This document shows positions 11,660 to 22,286 of a DNA stretch of 64,000 bases, piece after piece. A program made the position numbers and the translations under genes. This DNA is from Gossypium raimondii (taxonomy: Eukaryota > Streptophyta > Magnoliopsida > Malvales > Malvaceae). Location of the stretch: assembly GCF_025698545.1 (NCBI RefSeq), contig NC_068565.1, forward strand, positions 2,294,001 through 2,358,000. The letters run 5' to 3'. The notes beneath the pieces were generated by a model. It was not told where the DNA came from and did no database searches. It saw nothing but the letters and a program-made list of their open reading frames with translations. How positions within the stretch are numbered: position 1 is the first letter of the stretch; each line of letters opens with the position of its first letter.

Positions 11660-12564
11660 GCTTGAGCAAAATAAAGTAATATTTAGTCTCTTGACAACTT
11701 GTTCCGCAGTTGTCATTAATTTTTTTTCACGATGGTTCTGAAACTTGGCTTATTTCTCCAATTTCATCCTTAAATTTGGAATCCATTATAATGAGATGAC
11801 ACTTTAAGATTGCACCACGTTATCGCATAATTTTTTTAATTTTTTTTATAAATTTTATAATTTTTTTTATTCTTAGATTGTGCATATTTTAAATTTTCAA
11901 GTAATGAAGGGACGAAATCTTAAAATAGCATGTTACCATATTTTAATGGGATCTAAGTTTAGGAGCCAAATTTGAAAGGCATAATGACTTATTTGGCCCT
12001 CCAACTTAAAAAAAAAAATATTTTAACCTTTCATTTAATTTATGGCCTCTTTTAACCCTTGAACGTGCCTTTTTTGTCAAATCATTTCAAAATAGGTGAA
12101 AAAATTAACGTTTTTTTTAACTTTTCTGACATGACATACACTTGGATTACATGTAAGCATTTAATTAAATTTTTTAAATTTTAAAAATTATAAAAATTCA
12201 AAAAAATATTTTTAAAATTAAAAATCATTAAAATTATAAAAAAAAAATATTTTTAAAATTTTAAAAATTAATTAAATACTTATATGTCATCCAAGTGCAT
12301 GCCATGTTAGCAAAGTCAACAAACATTGACTTTTCCATCTATTTTGGGGTAATCGACAAAAAATACAAGCTCAAGGGCTAAAAGAGGCGAAAATTTAAAT
12401 GGAGAGCTAAAATGATTTTTTTTGTAAAGTTGGAGGGCCAAAAAAATCATTATGCCAATTGAAACAAGTTGTCAAGTTCGAAGATTAACGTATAAGAAAA
12501 AAAAAATTAAGACCAAGTTAGAAAATTTTACCAAGTTCGAAGACTGAATATTGTTTTACTCTTA
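11660..12564. mobile_element. Outer foldback MITE, split by a nested MITE
   Basis: The left part begins around 'aaagtaatatttagtctctt' and 'gacaacttgttccgcagttg'. The right part, after the nested element, runs 'gaaacaagttgtcaagttcg' to 'cgaagactgaatattgtttt'. The left and right parts are reverse complements of each other in outline. They are separated by the element at 11978-12456, so this copy is older than the nested one. Confidence 0.55.
11978..12456. mobile_element. Nested foldback MITE (479 bp)
   Basis: The ends are GGCATAATGACTTATTTGGC and (complement) TTTTGGCC...TCATTATGCC, so almost the whole element is an inverted repeat. Inner blocks 'ggccctccaactt' and 'aagttggagggcc' pair exactly. 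The flanks ATTTGAAA (left) and AATTGAAA (right) could be an 8-bp target duplication with one change. Confidence 0.65.
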
Positions 12565-13237
12565 AAATTTTATTGATATGTTGGCCGGTTAAAATTATCT
12601 AATAGTCCCTATACTTTGTAAAAGTTATGGATTTAGTCCCTTACTTTAAATTTATCAATTTCAGTCTATGTTCTTATCGAATTGGACAATTTTTGTTCCT
12701 ATACTTTTCAAAATTTGAAATTTTAGCTTTGAACCAAACAAAGTAGTTAAATCCATTTGGTTAAATTCAATTACTAGTCATCTACGATGTGTACAGTTGT
12801 AGATTTAGTCCAAATTCTCTAATTAGATCATTCTAAGTCTTTATACTTTTTGGGATTTGGAATTTCAATATTGACGAAAATTATAGTCGTTAATCCATTA
12901 CCTAAATTTTTAGTGAGTGATACATAGAAATAACAAACTAACATGACATTACACGCATGTTTTTCATAAAACTTATGTAGTTATCATTTGGTGAGGACCG
13001 ATATTTAAAAACTTGAAAAGTACAAGGTCTAATTTAACAAATAATAGTAAAAAACTTCCATGGTTTAATTCACAAACAATCGGTTATGTTATATTATGCC
13101 ATTAACTTTGATTCCATATATGAAACAATTAATTTCCTAAACAAGTGCCCAAAATTCAGTTTAAAAATTAAAATCCCCAAAGCTTTAAAAAGGAGGAACC
13201 CTAACCCTAAACTCTTAATTACCAACCATCTCAAAGT
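12565..13237. other. Intergenic: foldback-type repeat and promoter of the next gene
   Basis: From about 12590 to 13085 runs a repeat with 'tagtccctatactttgtaaa' at the left and 'aagtacaaggtctaatttaa' at the right, a diverged foldback family also seen near 19454-20120. The last 150 bases are the promoter and leader of the inhibitor gene at 13238. Confidence 0.4.
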
Positions 13238-13780
13238 ATGAACAAAACCATGCCTCAAAATTTAAAAGCTCCCCTTTTGTTTTCTCTAATCCTTGGGTTC
13301 CTTGCAACACAAGCAATTTCAATTACAAACAAGAAAACGATGGATTTGATCGAACAAACATGCAGGCAATCTGGGTTTTTCGCCCTTTGTCACTCGACTC
13401 TTCGATCAGACCCTCGAAGCTCGAACGCAAACCTCGAAGGCCTAGCTAAAATATCGGTCGAGATAGTCATAGACAAGGCTAATGCCACATTGAATTTCAT
13501 TGTGGATCTGTTCAAGAACGTTTCGGACCCTGTCTTGTACAGATCCTATGGCACTTGCATCGACTCGTATGGTGCCTCGGTCCAAAGGCTACTGCCGGAA
13601 GCCATTGCTGCTTTGGGTTCTAAAGACTATGCCACGTCAAGACACGATGTGGCGACGGTGGCGACTAATGTCAATGCGTGCGATGAGCAGTTTTCTGAGA
13701 AAACGCCTTTTAGTGATAGGAATAGACTTGTTCATGATCTTTCTCTTATGTCAGCTGGGATCATAGAATTGTTGGGTTAA
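13238..13780 (+). CDS. PMEI/invertase-inhibitor domain protein
   Basis: An intronless gene of 180 residues from the ATG at 13238. A hydrophobic signal peptide occupies about residues 10-28 (APLLFSLILGFLATQAIS). One PMEI-like four-helix domain follows. The four family cysteines are at residues 42, 51, 107 and 148, with the typical 'DLIEQTC' start and the 'SDRNRLVHDLSLMSAGIIELL' final helix. By family knowledge such proteins inhibit either pectin methylesterases in the wall or acid invertases. The C-terminal helix and four-cysteine layout do not decide between them. It shares little sequence with the 6423-6941 protein beyond the family framework, so the two are old paralogues rather than a fresh tandem copy. 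A sequon (NAT) lies at 82-84. Confidence 0.85.
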   Translation: MNKTMPQNLKAPLLFSLILGFLATQAISITNKKTMDLIEQTCRQSGFFALCHSTLRSDPRSSNANLEGLAKISVEIVIDKANATLNFIVDLFKNVSDPVLYRSYGTCIDSYGASVQRLLPEAIAALGSKDYATSRHDVATVATNVNACDEQFSEKTPFSDRNRLVHDLSLMSAGIIELLG

Positions 13781-14135
13781 TTTGTTTTTATCATTGTTGG
13801 TGTTCTAACGATCATGCATGGTTTAATGGTTAATCAATAAAATTTAAGGAACAAGATACGGATCATGTTTTTCTTTTCTTTACATTTTTTGTTTAATATT
13901 AGAGGATTGAACTGTAACAAAAATATAAGTTAAATGGACTAAATCCCTAATTTGACCATAGTAAAAAACTAAGCATAGTTAGATGGGTGAATCTTGATTG
14001 AATTTAAAATAGAGGATTAAATTTTAAATTTGATCATAGTACGAAGACTACAATCATAATTTAACCATAATAATAATTTGGACGCAAATGCAAAGTCTAG
14101 TTAAAACAAAATCTAACCCAGCTTTATTTTTTATA
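13781..14135. other. 3' UTR and AT-rich spacer
   Basis: The 3' flank of the inhibitor gene, including 'aatcaataaaatttaagg' (a possible poly(A) signal near 13836), followed by AT-rich sequence with no recognisable feature. Confidence 0.4.
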
Positions 14136-14144
14136 TTATTATAA

Positions 14145-14581
14145 GGTAAAACTACAAAAATAGTCATTTTTGTTTGACTCGAATGACATTTTAATCACTT
14201 ATGTTTGAAATGTTAAATGTCATGTTTTAGTCACTTACGTTATCGTTTTGTTGCGAAATGCTTCCTCCACCGTTAAACTCCATTACCTCCCTAACAACAG
14301 TCCTACGTGGCAGTCTAAATGAGTTTTAAATGCCAATTTGAAAATAGGTTTTTAATTAAATAAATTTAATTCAGACTACCACGTAGGACACCCAAGTTGG
14401 CATTTAAAACTCATTTGGACTGTCACGTAGGACCACCGTTAGGGAGGTAACAGAACTTAATGGTAGAGTGACCATTTCGTAACAAAATGATAACGTAAGT
14501 GACTAAAACATAACATTTCAAACATAAGTGACTAAAATGTAATCTTAGAGAGACAAAAGTAACTAATTTTGTAGTTTACCC
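14145..14581. mobile_element. MULE-type foldback MITE with 9-bp target duplication
   Basis: The left end is GGTAAAACTACAAAAATAG and the right end is its complement TTTTGTAGTTTACCC. The two arms pair over nearly all their length; for example 'gtcacttacgttatcgtttt' on the left matches 'aaaatgataacgtaagtgac' on the right. TTATTATAA precedes it (14136-14144) and TTATTATAA follows it (14582-14590). A 9-bp direct duplication is usual for Mutator-like elements. No coding capacity. Confidence 0.8.
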
Positions 14582-14590
14582 TTATTATAA

Positions 14591-15367
14591 AACTATTTTT
14601 TTTAATTTTTTATGAGAGTTATACTAGAATTCTGGACCCTCAACATTTTCAATTCAAATTCGGTGTAATTGCATTTTGGACCCCAACATAGATTTGAACC
14701 AAGGGTGGGGCGGCAGTCTTGGCCCCTTGGATATGGTATAATTGCATTTTGGACCCCCAAAATTTTCAATTCAATTTTGGCCCATGACCATTAAATTTTT
14801 AGCTTCATCCCTGATTTGAATGTAGGACACCATTATGTTTAAAACATTAACATTACTATTTCAAGCAACTGTGCAGCAGTACTGTAATATATTTATTATA
14901 AACTTTCTTTGAAACAAGAAGGTTTATATTTTATATGGTTAAAATATGTTATAAGTCCCTGTATTTTTTCAAAAATTTAGAATTTAATTTTTATAATTTT
15001 ATTTTCAGAAATTCAATCTTTTACTTTTCAAATATCAAAATTTAAGTCTAGTCATTAACACTGTTAAAATTTTTATTAAATTTGTTGTGTGACATTTTGA
15101 AATAATAATAAAAATTCACTTAATAGCTATGTAATTATATATGTATGTTAGATCAAAGAGAAGTTGATCATTCTGTTAAAAATTTGATCCATTTCTACTT
15201 TTAAAAACTGATCTTTATATGTCAACATGATATCTGGTTATTCTACCAGACACGTTAGTTTTTAACGATACAAATAATGAAATTTTAGCGAAAAGGACTA
15301 AATTGCTCTTTCATCTAATGTATAAGGATTAAATTGTTCATTTTTAAGTAGAGGAATGCAATATGAC
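14591..15367. other. Intergenic, degraded repeats
   Basis: It includes a small repeat around 14695-14815 ('gggtggggcggcagtcttgg' to 'ttagcttcatccctga') of the 'grey-zone' family also seen near 37950, 41260, 45585 and 59985. It also holds the 8-bp target site copy at 15360-15367. No gene is seen. Confidence 0.4.
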
Positions 15368-16079
15368 TAGGGGTGTTCATTCGGTTAACCGACCCGAAAT
15401 AACATTAACCGAATTAACCGACCTTTCAAAATTTTTAACCGTTAACCGAACCGAAATTTTTTCAAAAAAAATTAACCGAACCAAAATTTTTTCGGTTAAT
15501 TCGGTCGGTTAACCGAATTAACCGAGTTAACCGGATTACCCGAATTAATCGGATTACCCAAATTAACCGAATTGAATCACTACATAATTACATTATTTTT
15601 AGACTTTTAGACTTTAGTTTTAGTTTTAGAATTTTATTTTTATTTATTAAATTATTTGTAATTTTTATGATTGGGTTGAGTTGGGTAATTGGGTTGGGTT
15701 GAATACTTGAGTTTGGATTGGGTTTAGGTGAATAATGGGCCTATTTATATATTATAATTTTATTTATTAATTTTTTCGGTTAACTGAATTTATGATTGGG
15801 TTGAGTTGGGTAATTGGGTTGGGTTGAATACTTGAGTTTGGATTGAGTTTAGGTGAATAATGGGCCTATTTATATATTATAATTTTATTTATTAATTTTT
15901 TCGGTTAACCGAAGAAATTCGGTTAACCGACCGGTTTTGAACCGAATTAACCGTTAACCGAAAAATTAAAAAATAATTAACTGACCCCCGACCGAAAAAA
16001 TTCGATTAACCGACCGATTAACCGAATTCGGTCGGTTAACCGAATTTTTTCGGTTTTACCCGAATTTTGCACACCCCTA
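15368..16079. mobile_element. hAT-type MITE (712 bp) with 8-bp target duplication
   Basis: The termini are TAGGGGTGTTCATTCGG on the left and the complementary ...TTGCACACCCCTA on the right. AATATGAC lies directly before (15360-15367) and after (16080-16087), a perfect 8-bp duplication as made by hAT transposases. The ends are packed with TTAACCGA/TCGGTTAA repeats that allow folding. The middle carries a tandem duplication of about 125 bp (15668-15792 and 15793 to about 15910). Non-coding, so mobilised in trans. Confidence 0.85.
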
Positions 16080-16087
16080 AATATGAC

Positions 16088-16591
16088 TCCTATTATAGGA
16101 GCCTCTATGATACTTTTACCCAAAAATAGACATGAAATGGAAGCCAAAATTCGAGTACCGACCTCAAGAAAAACATAAGTACCAATTTGAATATTAAAAC
16201 TAAATTCGGGTACCGAAAATTATATTTACCCATCGGAATAATAAAAAGAAAAATCCCGTTAACCCTAGGCTCCTCACTCAAAACCGAACTCTTTTCTCGC
16301 ACGTGACAAGCAGCTGATGAAGAAAAAGCGGTAAAGGACGCGCCGCAAGATTCAATTACCATAGAAATACATATTCTCTCATTTAAACCGTTCGATCTTT
16401 CTCCACGTCAGCAATCCGCGTGAATCCTCGCTTCAACGGCTGAGATCACCATTGCAGAAGCTACTGGTAGAGAGAGCAAACAAGCTTCCTCTCTCTCTCT
16501 CTCTTCCAATTTTCTGATTTTTTTCCTGAGAAAAAAAAAAGGAAAAAAAAGAGGGAAAATTTTCGTTTGAGATTTTTTTTTTGGGCTAAAG
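16088..16591 (+). promoter_or_regulatory. Presumed promoter and 5' leader of the acidic-protein gene
   Basis: The hAT MITE ends only about 500 bases upstream of the ATG at 16592. Shortly before the ATG is a (CT)n tract (16488-16506) and purine/thymine runs, typical of plant 5' UTRs. No clear TATA box was found. Confidence 0.35.
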
Positions 16592-17836
16592 ATGAAGTTG
16601 ATGGAAGAGGAGACGGTGTTCGAAGAGGAAAATGAAATCAAGGCTATGAAAGAGGAAGAAGAGGTTGGCGGTGAAGATGAAAGTGAAGTAGAAGGCGGCG
16701 AACCCGAAGAGGAAGACGACGACGACGACGACGAGGATGAGGATGATGAAGGCGAAGATGACGACGACGACGACGACGACGACGAAGGAGAGGAGGATGA
16801 CGATGTGCAGGTTCTTCACTCATCCGGTCCTCCTGTCCTGATAGCTGATGACGAGGAGGGCGAGGATGTTAAAGACGATGATGACGACGATGAAGGCGAC
16901 GGCGATGACGATGACGACGACGACGACGATGACGACAGTGATGAAGATGAAGAGGGTGAAGAAGAGGTAAAATTCTTTTAATCTTACTTTAATTCCAGTT
17001 AATTGTTGTGATTAATGGAAAAGTTTTGTTTTCTCAAGTCTTTTTTTTTTCAGCTGAAACTGTTCAGATCCATTGTTTTCCGTACTTTTTTTGGGGCTAA
17101 CTGTTTGATTCTTTACTAATCCGAAAATTAAACATAAAATCTTCGAGTCCTTTTTATGATTATTCAAGAATCAAGCTTAATTTCTCATAAATATTTACTA
17201 TTTCTAGAAGGATATTTGTAATTCTTTAGTTTTCCTCTCAGATCTAGTTTTTTTTCCTTTTCTATGCAACGAAAGGAGAATATAATTGACTGTATATTTC
17301 ACAGATCCAAAAACATTAGAAATTTGTTCACTTATACAACATAGCTGATGCTCGGTATCAAAATCCATAATCAAAATTCACTTCAGAGTCTTCAAAATCT
17401 AACTTAGAAGCTCTAGATCTAGGGTTATATTTTGAATTTTTATTCTTTTGTTTCTCAATTAGTAATTCATCTGAGTTTTGTTCTCTTAATCCAGAGATTT
17501 TATTTTTCCATGTCTCCATGTTTGGCTACTAGGAAAAATACATAGGAAAATTGTTTTTTGTTTGTTATTTGTTTTAACCTGTTTTGTTTTCAGGAGGATA
17601 TGGGAACAGAATACCTTGTCCGGCCTGTAGTACCAGCTGAAGATGAAGAAGACGCTAGTGATTTTGAACCAGAAGAAAATGGTGAAGAGGAAGAAGAAGA
17701 AGAAGAAGATGAAGACGATGAAGAAGGTAGTGGAAAGATCGAAGCTCCGCCAAAGAGGAAGAGAACAGACAGAGATGATTCCGATGACAACGATGATGAC
17801 GGCGGAGACGATGATGAGAGACCTTCAAAGCGATAG
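16592..17836 (+). CDS. Highly acidic nuclear-type protein (prothymosin/VHS3-like in annotation)
   Basis: Two exons, 16592-16966 and 17594-17836, joined in phase 0 across a GT/AG intron to give 205 residues. Exon 1 has long Asp/Glu runs near residues 30-70 and 90-120, broken by the non-acidic island VQVLHSSGPPVLIADD. Exon 2 gives 'EDMGTEYLVRPVVPAEDEEDASDFEPEENG', another Glu/Asp run, then a basic PPKRKR motif and a final ERPSKR. The two basic motifs flanking an acidic stretch look like nuclear targeting signals. Acidic tails of this kind bind histones or other basic proteins. Databases often name such plant proteins after the yeast VHS3 acidic region or prothymosin, but composition alone drives that match, so no enzyme activity should be assumed. 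ORFs on the opposite strand here are artefacts of the GAC/GAA repeats. Confidence 0.78.
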
Positions 17837-18241
17837 GGCTAAAAGAACACCACTGAATGGCTTTTGTCATAACAAAGGTCAAATCTCTCTCTCCCTTTCT
17901 CTCTTTTAGAAAACCCATTTGGCTTTCTGTTTGGTGTGTTAGAAAAAACAAAAAAAAAAAACAAAAAAAGTAGAAAGGATATGATGATGATGGTGATGAT
18001 GGGATGGATGCTACATTTTATTGTTCATGTTTCAATGTGGTAATTATATTTTGGATATTTTGGTTAATGTAGAAGAACAGCTTGGTTTAGAAACTCTGTA
18101 ACTGTATGAATGTTTTAGATTAATCTGATAATTTCCCATCTTTTTAGGATGAAAGTAGATTTGTTTTCTTAAAGTTGGCTCTTTTCTTTCAACTTTTCAT
18201 CATTTCTTGAATTGATTAGTTTGTCGAATGGCCATTTTTGC

Positions 18242-18282
<41 letters not shown>

Positions 18283-20291
18283 AGCCATTTATAAAATTAT
18301 ATGGATTTTTAGAATTTTTTCTAAAAATCGATAAATTGCATAACAGTTTTCAAAATATTTGTATCATCATTTAAATACAATTGTTTAGTTTTAAGAGTGA
18401 TATTAATTCGGTTTGATTTGGTTCGGGTTTCAAAATTTTTTGAATCAATCATCAAAATTCAGTTCAGTTTTTAGTTTTTCGTAATAATTTTGATAAAATA
18501 ATTAATAGCTTTAATATGATTCCTTTTGATAAATACTCTTTACATGCAACTTTTAAATTATTTTGATATAAAATATTTATTTTCATATCATAAAAAACTA
18601 AATTAAATAAAAGTTTTGGTTTGATTTTAGGTGACCGATTTTCGAGTGATACAATATCTAAAATTACTTATAATTTATATATGTTTTCAATATCTATTAA
18701 TATTTAAACTGATATAATTAATATGAGATTTGAACCTAAATAATGCTTAGCGCCTTAAAGACCCTGAAGACCGAAGCCTTAAGCTCTTATCAGGCTGATC
18801 AGATTCTGGTTCAAGTGGGTTCACGGGCATTCAACAATTCATCGCCAACAGCAAACCCAATCTCTAGACTTTTTTGTTCGGATCTGATTGTGGTTAAACC
18901 CCAGATTAAAACTTTCATGGATACTAATTTGGTTATTCGTTGAAACTCGAAAATTAATTCGAAATATGAAAATTTTAGAGGATAATATAAGACCCAAAAA
19001 TGAATTTAAGTAAAAAATAAAATAATGTAAAATAGGCTTTTTAACATCCAAAAGTCAAACACAGATAATTCCGTTTGACTGGTTTATTTTATATCTTTAT
19101 AAAATATTTTAATTTAATTTATACATTATGTAATTTATATTACATAAAATTAAATTTATAATTATAAATTGTATAATAAAATACTATGTAAACATTTAAA
19201 AATATGTTAAGTTATCTAAATCTAATTTAATAAAAAATATTTAAATATTAATTTAAAAATAATATGAGCCAACTTAAAATAAATTTAAAATAGTCATTTA
19301 CAGTAAAATTTTTATTTCATATTTCAAACAAAGTCAGAAAACAAATATAAAAACATACTAATATTATGATGTTATCTCATAAACATTCTACTTCCAAATA
19401 ACCACCCGTACAGAAAATGATATGATGGTGGTAGTTAAACAATAGTAGTTAAACCTGTTGATTAAATTTTGCTATTAGTCATGTACTACGTATAAAACTG
19501 TAGATTTAGTTCATGTTCTCCAATTAGATCATTTTTAGTTGCTATTTTTTGAATTTCAAAATTTCAATCTTGATGCAAATGACAGTCGTTAAATTCATTA
19601 ACTTCTTCTCTTCTTTTTTTTGAAAAATATGTAGAAATAATAAGCTGGCATAACATTACATATTCGATAATATATTTGCCGCATCAAATTTTGAAAATAG
19701 TAGAAATGAATCCACCGTTTAGTGAGAATTGAAATTTTATAATCCATAAAGCAAAGGGATTGAGAAAAACCAAATTAAATTTCAAGAACTAAATCCATAG
19801 TTTCCACACAGTATATGGACTACTTGCGTAATTTAACCAATTTTAAAATTCGAGTCTTGACCGACAATAGCAGGTAACAAATTAAGTTCTGTTCAAAATC
19901 TTATACGACAAATATATTATCACATGTGTAAATTAATGACATCTTGCTATTTTCACGTTATTATTAAAAAGAAGTTAAAGAATTCAAAGGTTATCATTTG
20001 CATCAAAACTTAAATTTTAAAATTGGAAAAATACAAGAACTAGAATCGATTAAATTAGAGGATAGAGACTAAATGCACGACTTACACATAGTACAGGGAC
20101 TCTAGCAGAATTTGACCAAAATTTAAGCGTTTTACTATTTGGCGTTGTTGTTCTCTATAGCAGACTTCCTCTGTCTTCTTCACTTCGATTCTTCTGCAAC
20201 TTCCAACCCAAACCCGTCAAATCAACAAGTTCAAGGTAAGCCAACTTTAGTTTTCATTTCAATTGAAATTTTCGAGCTTTACATTTTAATC
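17837..20291. other. Intergenic: 3' UTR, microsatellite, AT-rich spacer and a foldback element next to the PPR gene
   Basis: It starts with the acidic gene's 3' UTR. A GAT/ATG trinucleotide tract lies at 18242-18282. An open stretch of 66 codons at 18743-18943 begins with a true ATG but has no family resemblance and is not called. From about 19454 ('ttttgctattagtcatgtac') to about 20120 ('gggactctagcagaatttga') runs a foldback-type repeat that ends some 170 bases before the PPR start codon, so the PPR promoter is either inside or fused to it. Confidence 0.45.
18242..18282. repeat. (GAT)n microsatellite
   Basis: About 13 uninterrupted trinucleotide units. It lies in the non-coding flank downstream of the acidic gene. 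Confidence 0.9.
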
Positions 20292-22286
20292 ATGTACTTA
20301 AGAGAAGGCCGCTCTTTATTGCTGAAAGTTAAGAAACCTTCAATCCCATTCGTTTTAAACACAAACCCAGTTTCAACTCCCATGAAAGAACCCCAATCCG
20401 ATCAAACGCAGTCCCAAATCGAAGAATCCCAAGTTCTCGGCGCATTAAAACAAGAACCCAACATTTCTTTAGCTTTAAACTATTTCAAATCCATAGCCAA
20501 TTCAAATTCCTTCAAACACACCCTCCTAACCTACCAATGCATGATCCGCAAGCTCGCAATCGAACCCGAAATCGATGGTATTCAATATCTTTTGCAACAG
20601 ATGAAATTAGATGGTATTAGTTGTAGTGAAGACTTGTTTGTGATTCTTATTGATTGTTATCATCAAAAGGGTTTAGGTGAACAAGCTTTGAAAATGTTTT
20701 ATAGGGTTAAGGAATTCGGCTGTGAGCCGACTGTTAGGATTTATAATCGTGTTTTGGATGCGTTGCTTAGTGAAAACCGGTTGTCGATGATTGGTCCGGT
20801 GTACGGTAATATGAAGAGAGACGGATTGGTGCCAGATTTGCATACTTATAATATCCTTTTGAAAGCTTTGTGTATGAATGATAAGATAGATAGTGCTTGT
20901 ATGTTGTTGGATGAAATGGCAAGCGTCGGGTATTCCCCGGATGCTATGAGCTATGCGACTATAGTTTCTTCGATGTGTAAACTCGGTAAAGTCGAAGAAG
21001 CTAGGGAGCTCGTGATGAGGTTTAGGTCTTATGTTAGTGTTTATAATGCGTTGATTAGCGGGTATTGTGCGGAATATAAGCTTAAGGAAGCATTTGGTGT
21101 GTTGGAAGATATGTTGGTGGAAGGATTAGAACCCGATGTTAGATCGTATTCGATGATTATCAGTTCCCTTTCGAGTACGGGAAATATCGAGTTGTCACTC
21201 GCGGTTTTTGCCAAGATGTTTTTGAGAGGGTGCAGCCCCAATATCTACACTTTTTCGTCTTTGATAAAGGGGTATTTAATGGAAGGAAGGGTTCATGAAG
21301 CTTTTGACTTGTGGAACCGGATGGTTCGAGAGGGAATCGAAACGAATATGGTTTTCTTTAACACGGTAATACACGGTCTCTGCTCAAACGGGAAGGTCGG
21401 TGAGGCTTTATCCGTTTCCTATCAGATGGAGGAAAATGGCTTGTCTCCGAATGTAGTCTCGTATACCTCTCTTATCAATGGATTTGCAAAGGTCGGTGAT
21501 TTGATCGGTGCATCCGAAACATGGAATAGAATGATGGCTAATGGTTGTCACCCCAATGTCGTGGCATATACCAGCATGGTCGATGTTCTTTGCCGGCATA
21601 ACATGTTCGACCGAGCTCATTTTCTTATCGAGAAGATGGTGTTGGAAAACTGTGCTCCGAACACGGTTACTTTCAATGCATTTATCAAAGGTTTATGTAG
21701 TAACGGCCAAGTTGATTGGGCAATAAAAGCACTAGAGGAAATGAGGCATTATGGTTGTGCACCTAACATCGTAACTTATAACGAGCTCTTAGATGGCCTC
21801 TTCAAAGCAGATAGACTAGAAGACGTGTTTGGGCTCATAAGGGAGATTGAAGAAAAAGGGATCGAGTGGAATTTAGTCACTTACAACACCATTCTGTCCG
21901 GATTTTGTCATGCTGGTAAACTAGAGGAAGCTCTGCAACTTCTCGGGAAAATGGTGGCTCGAGGTATAAAACCCGATGCAATCACATATAACATAATAAT
22001 CTTTACCTATTGTAGGCAGGGTAAGGTGAAGACTGCGGTCCGAATTTTGGATTGTGTTCGTGCTTCGGGCGATTGGCATCCCGACGTAGTCTCGTATACC
22101 AGTCTTATATGGGGACTTTGTAATTGGGTTGGTATAGAAGAAGCCATCTGTTATCTTAATAAGATGATAAATGAAGGGATATGTCCTAATGTTGCGACAT
22201 GGCATGTTTTCGTCCAGTGTTTGTTTAACAGCTTAGGTCATTTGGGACCGATTCGAGTCTTGGATGATATTCTAGGTAACGGATGA
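20292..22286 (+). CDS. P-class pentatricopeptide repeat protein, At3g48810-like
   Basis: A single exon of 664 residues. The ATG at 20292 was chosen because it is the first in-frame ATG (the frame upstream is open only from a TTG) and because the resulting start, MYLREGRSLLLKVKKPSIPF, closely resembles the start I recall for Arabidopsis At3g48810. About 16-17 PPR motifs follow from residue ~75 to the end, each with the 'YN.LI.GLC..G...EA..L...M...G..PN' pattern. One near the middle (VSVYNALISGYC) is shorter, as in the Arabidopsis protein. There is no E or DYW extension, so it is a P-class protein. Such proteins bind one base per repeat in organellar transcripts. The basic, hydroxylated N-terminus fits organelle import, but which organelle is not decided here. 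Confidence 0.9.
   Translation: MYLREGRSLLLKVKKPSIPFVLNTNPVSTPMKEPQSDQTQSQIEESQVLGALKQEPNISLALNYFKSIANSNSFKHTLLTYQCMIRKLAIEPEIDGIQYLLQQMKLDGISCSEDLFVILIDCYHQKGLGEQALKMFYRVKEFGCEPTVRIYNRVLDALLSENRLSMIGPVYGNMKRDGLVPDLHTYNILLKALCMNDKIDSACMLLDEMASVGYSPDAMSYATIVSSMCKLGKVEEARELVMRFRSYVSVYNALISGYCAEYKLKEAFGVLEDMLVEGLEPDVRSYSMIISSLSSTGNIELSLAVFAKMFLRGCSPNIYTFSSLIKGYLMEGRVHEAFDLWNRMVREGIETNMVFFNTVIHGLCSNGKVGEALSVSYQMEENGLSPNVVSYTSLINGFAKVGDLIGASETWNRMMANGCHPNVVAYTSMVDVLCRHNMFDRAHFLIEKMVLENCAPNTVTFNAFIKGLCSNGQVDWAIKALEEMRHYGCAPNIVTYNELLDGLFKADRLEDVFGLIREIEEKGIEWNLVTYNTILSGFCHAGKLEEALQLLGKMVARGIKPDAITYNIIIFTYCRQGKVKTAVRILDCVRASGDWHPDVVSYTSLIWGLCNWVGIEEAICYLNKMINEGICPNVATWHVFVQCLFNSLGHLGPIRVLDDILGNG

Noticed and set aside
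16586-16819. Valine-rich minus-strand ORF
   Set aside because: Reverse strand of the GAC/GAT repeats in exon 1 of the acidic gene.
17590-17790. Serine-rich minus-strand ORF
   Set aside because: Reverse strand of the Glu/Asp codon run in exon 2 of the acidic gene.
20139-20291. 51-codon N-terminal extension of the PPR protein
   Set aside because: It needs a TTG start; the ATG at 20292 gives the expected N-terminus.
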